Source: JAIPAH01 sp964345255
GTDB lineage: Bacteria > Bacteroidota > Bacteroidia > Bacteroidales > JAIPAH01
Reading direction: 5' to 3'
Assembly (NCBI GenBank): GCA_964345255.1
Contig: CAYFQK010000148.1
Location: forward strand, 1-8,160
DNA: 8,160 nucleotides
Part shown: positions 6,003 through 8,160 of the stretch, piece after piece
Numbering within the stretch: the first letter of the stretch is position 1
How the letters are laid out: every line of letters starts with the position of its first letter
The notes under the pieces: model-generated
Told to the model about the DNA's origin: nothing
Databases searched by the model: none
What the model saw: only the letters and a program-made list of their open reading frames with translations
Program-made: the position numbers and the translations under genes

Positions 6003-7477
6003 ACCTTGAATCTTTTTTCGATTTCATTAGCGACGACCTGCCCTGAAATAATCACCGGCGGCACTCCCGGGCCGGGAGTAGTTAATTGTCCCGTGTAGAA
6101 TAAATTCGGAACCTTTTTGCTCACCAGCGATGGTTTTAAAATGGCCGTCTGGGTTAACACATTAGAAAGTCCGTAGGCATTTCCTTTAAAGGAATTATAT
6201 TCTTTGATAAAGTCTTCCTGGGCATAGGTGCGCTTGTAAACCAGGTGATCCCTGATTTTGTCTCCTGTCAGTGACTCCATGCGATCCAGAACGATATCCA
6301 GGTATTTTTCCCTGACCTCTTTCCCGCTCTTCATGCCGGGAGCTACAGGAATCAATACGACGATGTTTTCATGCCCTTCCGGGGCTACATGATCATCGGT
6401 CTTTGACGTGGCCGAAACGTAAAGAAGCGGTTTTTCAGGCCAGCGCGGATTTTCATAGATTTCGGAAGCATGCTTCTCAAAATCCTCGTCAAATAACAGG
6501 TTGTGATGCAGTATATTCTTAATCTTTTTATCAAACCCCAGATAGAAAAGCAAGGCCGAAGGAGCCATCTTGCGGGAGTTCCAATACTTCTTGCTGTATT
6601 GCCGGGATTCGGCCGGCAGTAAATGCTGCTCCACATGATGATAATCGGCACTTCCCACTACCACATCGGCATCCAGTTTTTCTCCGGCCACTTTAATGCC
6701 AGTTGCTTTGCCATTTTCTACCAAAACCTTTTCCACCGGTGAATTGTAATGAAATCTCACCCCTAAATCCTTGGCCAGGGTTTCCATACCCTTTACCACG
6801 GAGTAAAAACCGCCGTCAGGATACCAGGTTCCCAGCGTGAGGTCGGCGTGGTTCATCAAGGTGTAGAGCGATGGAGTGGTCTTGGGCGTGGCCCCTAGAA
6901 AAAGTATCGGAAATTCAAGGATTTGACGAAGCCGTGGATCACTGAACCGGTTTTTCACATACGAGTGAATGGTTTGAAACATCCCCAAACGAAATACTGA
7001 TTTCAGAATCCGCATATCAAAAAATTCGGTAATGGATAGCGACGGTTTAAAGACAAACTCTTTCATGCCCACCTCATACTTGTAGGCCGCTTCGTCGAGA
7101 AATTTTTTCAACTTCGCGGCACTGCCGGGCTCTATGGACTCGAACAAATCAAAAAGCTCTTTCTGGGAAGCAGGCACATCTACGACATCTTCTTGTGAAA
7201 AATAGACGCGGTAGGATGGGTCAAGGCGCTGAAGTGTATAATAATCTTCCGGACGTTTCCCGAATTTCCCGAAAAAATCTTCGTACACGTCCGGCAGCCA
7301 GTACCAGCTGGGCCCTTTATCAAAAAGGTAGCCCTGGTCTTCCAGTTGGGAGGCCCGACCTCCCGGTTTAAAATTTTTCTCGAAAACTTCAACATCGAAA
7401 CCTTTCGACGCAAGGGAGGATGCGGCCGACAATCCAGAGAAACCTGCTCCTATTATTTTTACTTTTTTCTTTTGCAT
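5999..7477 (-). CDS. crtI: Phytoene desaturase
   Basis: FAD-dependent desaturase of the bacterial CrtI family that introduces up to four double bonds into phytoene, usually giving lycopene, at the membrane surface. The 492-residue chain is full length. The N-terminal dinucleotide site is IIGAGFSGLSAAS (8-20), with E33 ending strand 2; PGGR (38-41) and FDKGPSWYWLP (52-62) follow. TPSLYTLMNHADL with GTWYPDGGFYSVVKGM lie in the middle, and the C-terminal signature NLFYTGQLTTPGPGVPP (458-474) with ISGQVVANEI closes the FAD site. The WYWLP form and the overall sequence fit the phytoene-desaturase branch; the CrtD-like protein at the left edge has FDTGPSLFTLP in the same place. The ATG at 7477 has an A/T-rich leader and no Shine-Dalgarno sequence. 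It is the first gene of crtI-crtB-idi-crtZ-crtY, with its stop inside ATGA. Confidence 0.95.
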   Translation of the reverse strand: MQKKKVKIIGAGFSGLSAASSLASKGFDVEVFEKNFKPGGRASQLEDQGYLFDKGPSWYWLPDVYEDFFGKFGKRPEDYYTLQRLDPSYRVYFSQEDVVDVPASQKELFDLFESIEPGSAAKLKKFLDEAAYKYEVGMKEFVFKPSLSITEFFDMRILKSVFRLGMFQTIHSYVKNRFSDPRLRQILEFPILFLGATPKTTPSLYTLMNHADLTLGTWYPDGGFYSVVKGMETLAKDLGVRFHYNSPVEKVLVENGKATGIKVAGEKLDADVVVGSADYHHVEQHLLPAESRQYSKKYWNSRKMAPSALLFYLGFDKKIKNILHHNLLFDEDFEKHASEIYENPRWPEKPLLYVSATSKTDDHVAPEGHENIVVLIPVAPGMKSGKEVREKYLDIVLDRMESLTGDKIRDHLVYKRTYAQEDFIKEYNSFKGNAYGLSNVLTQTAILKPSLVSKKVPNLFYTGQLTTPGPGVPPVIISGQVVANEIEKRFKV

Positions 7478-7646
7478 TAATTTTTGTGTAAGTAAACAGA
7501 CAAGAACTTAAACAGAACGACATAAAAAAAGTTTGATAAACCTTTTAAGAAGTTAAGATTTTTGAAGGTCAGTAAGTCATAATTCCACATTTTCTTCTTG
7601 ATTTTTTTTATCTTTATGATCACAAAAAGAACTAAAATCCATATCA
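7478..7646. promoter_or_regulatory. Divergent promoter region between crtI and the antitoxin-like gene
   Basis: 169-bp AT-rich spacer that must contain the promoter of the whole leftward crt operon and that of the small rightward gene. On the plus strand TATCTTTA (7609-7616) matches TAnnTTTG at all but the last position and lies 30 bp before the ATG at 7647. On the minus strand no exact TAnnTTTG box is found. No clear operator palindrome for a light- or MerR-type regulator is visible. Confidence 0.4.
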
Positions 7647-7871
7647 ATGAGTAAAGTTCAAACCATAATAAAAGAGATAGAGTCTCTAAATACCAATGAT
7701 TTGGAACTCATTCTCTCAAAGGTTAAGAAAAGATTGGACAGGAAGAAAAAAATGGAGTCCCTATTAGATTCATTCAGTGGCAAAGGAAAAGGAGTCTGGA
7801 CAAAGGATGCTCAGGAGGAAGTTAATAATATGAGAGAGGATAATTTAAGCGTAAATCAATTAGCAAAATAG
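7647..7871 (+). CDS. Small antitoxin-like protein
   Basis: 74-residue charged protein with an N-terminal helical part (KVQTIIKEIESLNTNDLELI, then SKVKKRLDRKKK) and a C-terminal segment GKGKGVWTKDAQEEVNNMRED. Short proteins with this plan, ending in a G-x-G-x-W...DAQ-x-x-(V/I)-x-x-(L/M)-R pattern, often precede PIN-domain toxin genes and are taken as antitoxins. I recall this from the family type and have not verified it. The tail after MRED (NLSVNQLAK) is longer than I would expect, perhaps changed by a frameshift together with the downstream gene. The start at 7647 is an ATG; an earlier start is unlikely because the spacer is AT-rich and non-coding. Downstream lies a probable eroded PIN toxin, so the antitoxin may be an orphan. 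It is divergent from crtI and probably unrelated to pigment synthesis. Confidence 0.55.
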   Translation: MSKVQTIIKEIESLNTNDLELILSKVKKRLDRKKKMESLLDSFSGKGKGVWTKDAQEEVNNMREDNLSVNQLAK

Positions 7872-8136
7872 ATATTCTTCTAATAGACAAAGATCTATAA
7901 ATAGTGCTTTTCTATCATTTACCTATAGGTTTCAATTCTATAAATCTCCATTTGATGCAGTAGAACCACTCAACCAGCTAATCACATATGGTTTATTTGC
8001 CTTAAGCGAAATAATTATAGAGTCCTTCAAAGAAAAATTGATTCCAATATGTTATAAATTTTTGGATCAGGGTTCGTTATTTTTATATAATTCTTGTAAT
8101 TCAATCCAAAATTTACACCTCAAAAAAGAATATTAA
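7865..8136 (+). pseudogene. Probable remnant of a PIN-domain toxin gene
   Basis: No intact gene, but two adjacent frames join into a PIN-like N-terminus. The frame at 7865-7897 reads KIDILLIDKDL and stops at 7898; the frame from 7897 on reads INSAFLS and stays open to TAA at 8134-8136. Supplying one missing base at about 7897 gives LLIDKDLINSAFLS, which lines up without gaps with the (L)IDTNVLVSAFLS start of COG1569-type PIN toxins, including the first catalytic Asp. Downstream SPFDAVEPLNQLITYG and LFALSEIIIESFKEKLI resemble the next helices of that family, where a SPxQAL...G and LSEEILEEFKEVL pattern is usual. There is no in-frame ATG, the next Asp/Asn is changed (DKD for DTN), and the C-terminal half is unrecognisable. 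The position right after an antitoxin-like gene agrees. The reading frames are seen; the identity is inferred. Confidence 0.4.
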
Positions 8137-8160
8137 TACAATAAATCTTAAAACACCGGT
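8137..8160. other. AT-rich right end, nothing recognised
   Basis: The last bases of the window are AT-rich and carry no coding or structural signal that I can support on either strand. Confidence 0.5.

Noticed and set aside
8050..8130. Minus-strand reading ending in KFWIELQELYKNNEP, like the C-terminus of a gene entering from the right
   Set aside because: A stop lies about 22 codons upstream in the same frame, so no gene can extend into the window unless it is also broken.

Overview
The window looks like a carotenoid-biosynthesis locus from a member of the Bacteroidota. The evidence is the set of protein families present (a CrtYcd-type lycopene cyclase, a CrtI with the FDKGPSWYWLP motif, a truncated CrtD-like desaturase, and an IPP isomerase inside the crt cluster). 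The lack of Shine-Dalgarno sequences in front of the starts and a few TAnnTTTG-like boxes agree with this. The class or genus cannot be settled from the sequence.

Layout. At the left edge (1-837, minus strand) lies a CrtD-like carotenoid 3,4-desaturase that stops after 267 codons, about half the usual length, right at the window edge. A 235-bp spacer (856-1090) holds a palindrome-rich block that resembles a dispersed intergenic repeat, then an imperfect hairpin just before the next start. On the plus strand follow an AAA/DUF4143 ATPase (1091-2257) and a YbdG-like MscS-family channel (2389-3687). The channel gene ends convergently inside the stop codon of the main crt operon. That operon runs right to left on the minus strand: crtI (7477-5999), crtB (6002-5166, ATGA overlap with crtI), idi (5065 to the gap), crtZ (gap to 4397) and crtY (4385-3684). 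A run of exactly 100 N (4769-4868) removes the 3' part of idi and the 5' end of crtZ. To the right of crtI, divergently on the plus strand, is a small antitoxin-like gene (7647-7871), followed by what reads as an eroded PIN-family toxin gene (7865-8136).

Pathway. Idi balances IPP and DMAPP, CrtB condenses two GGPP to phytoene, CrtI desaturates phytoene to lycopene, CrtY closes the beta-ionone rings and CrtZ hydroxylates them at C3/C3'. The complete operon therefore predicts zeaxanthin. A working CrtD would point in addition to monocyclic 3,4-desaturated pigments such as myxol or saproxanthin, but the copy here is incomplete and no 1',2'-hydratase (CruF/CrtC) is in the window.

No clearly new biological system was found. 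The points most worth a second look are the eroded toxin next to an intact antitoxin, the truncation of crtD, the assembly gap that falsely fuses idi to crtZ, and the palindromes in front of the ATPase gene.
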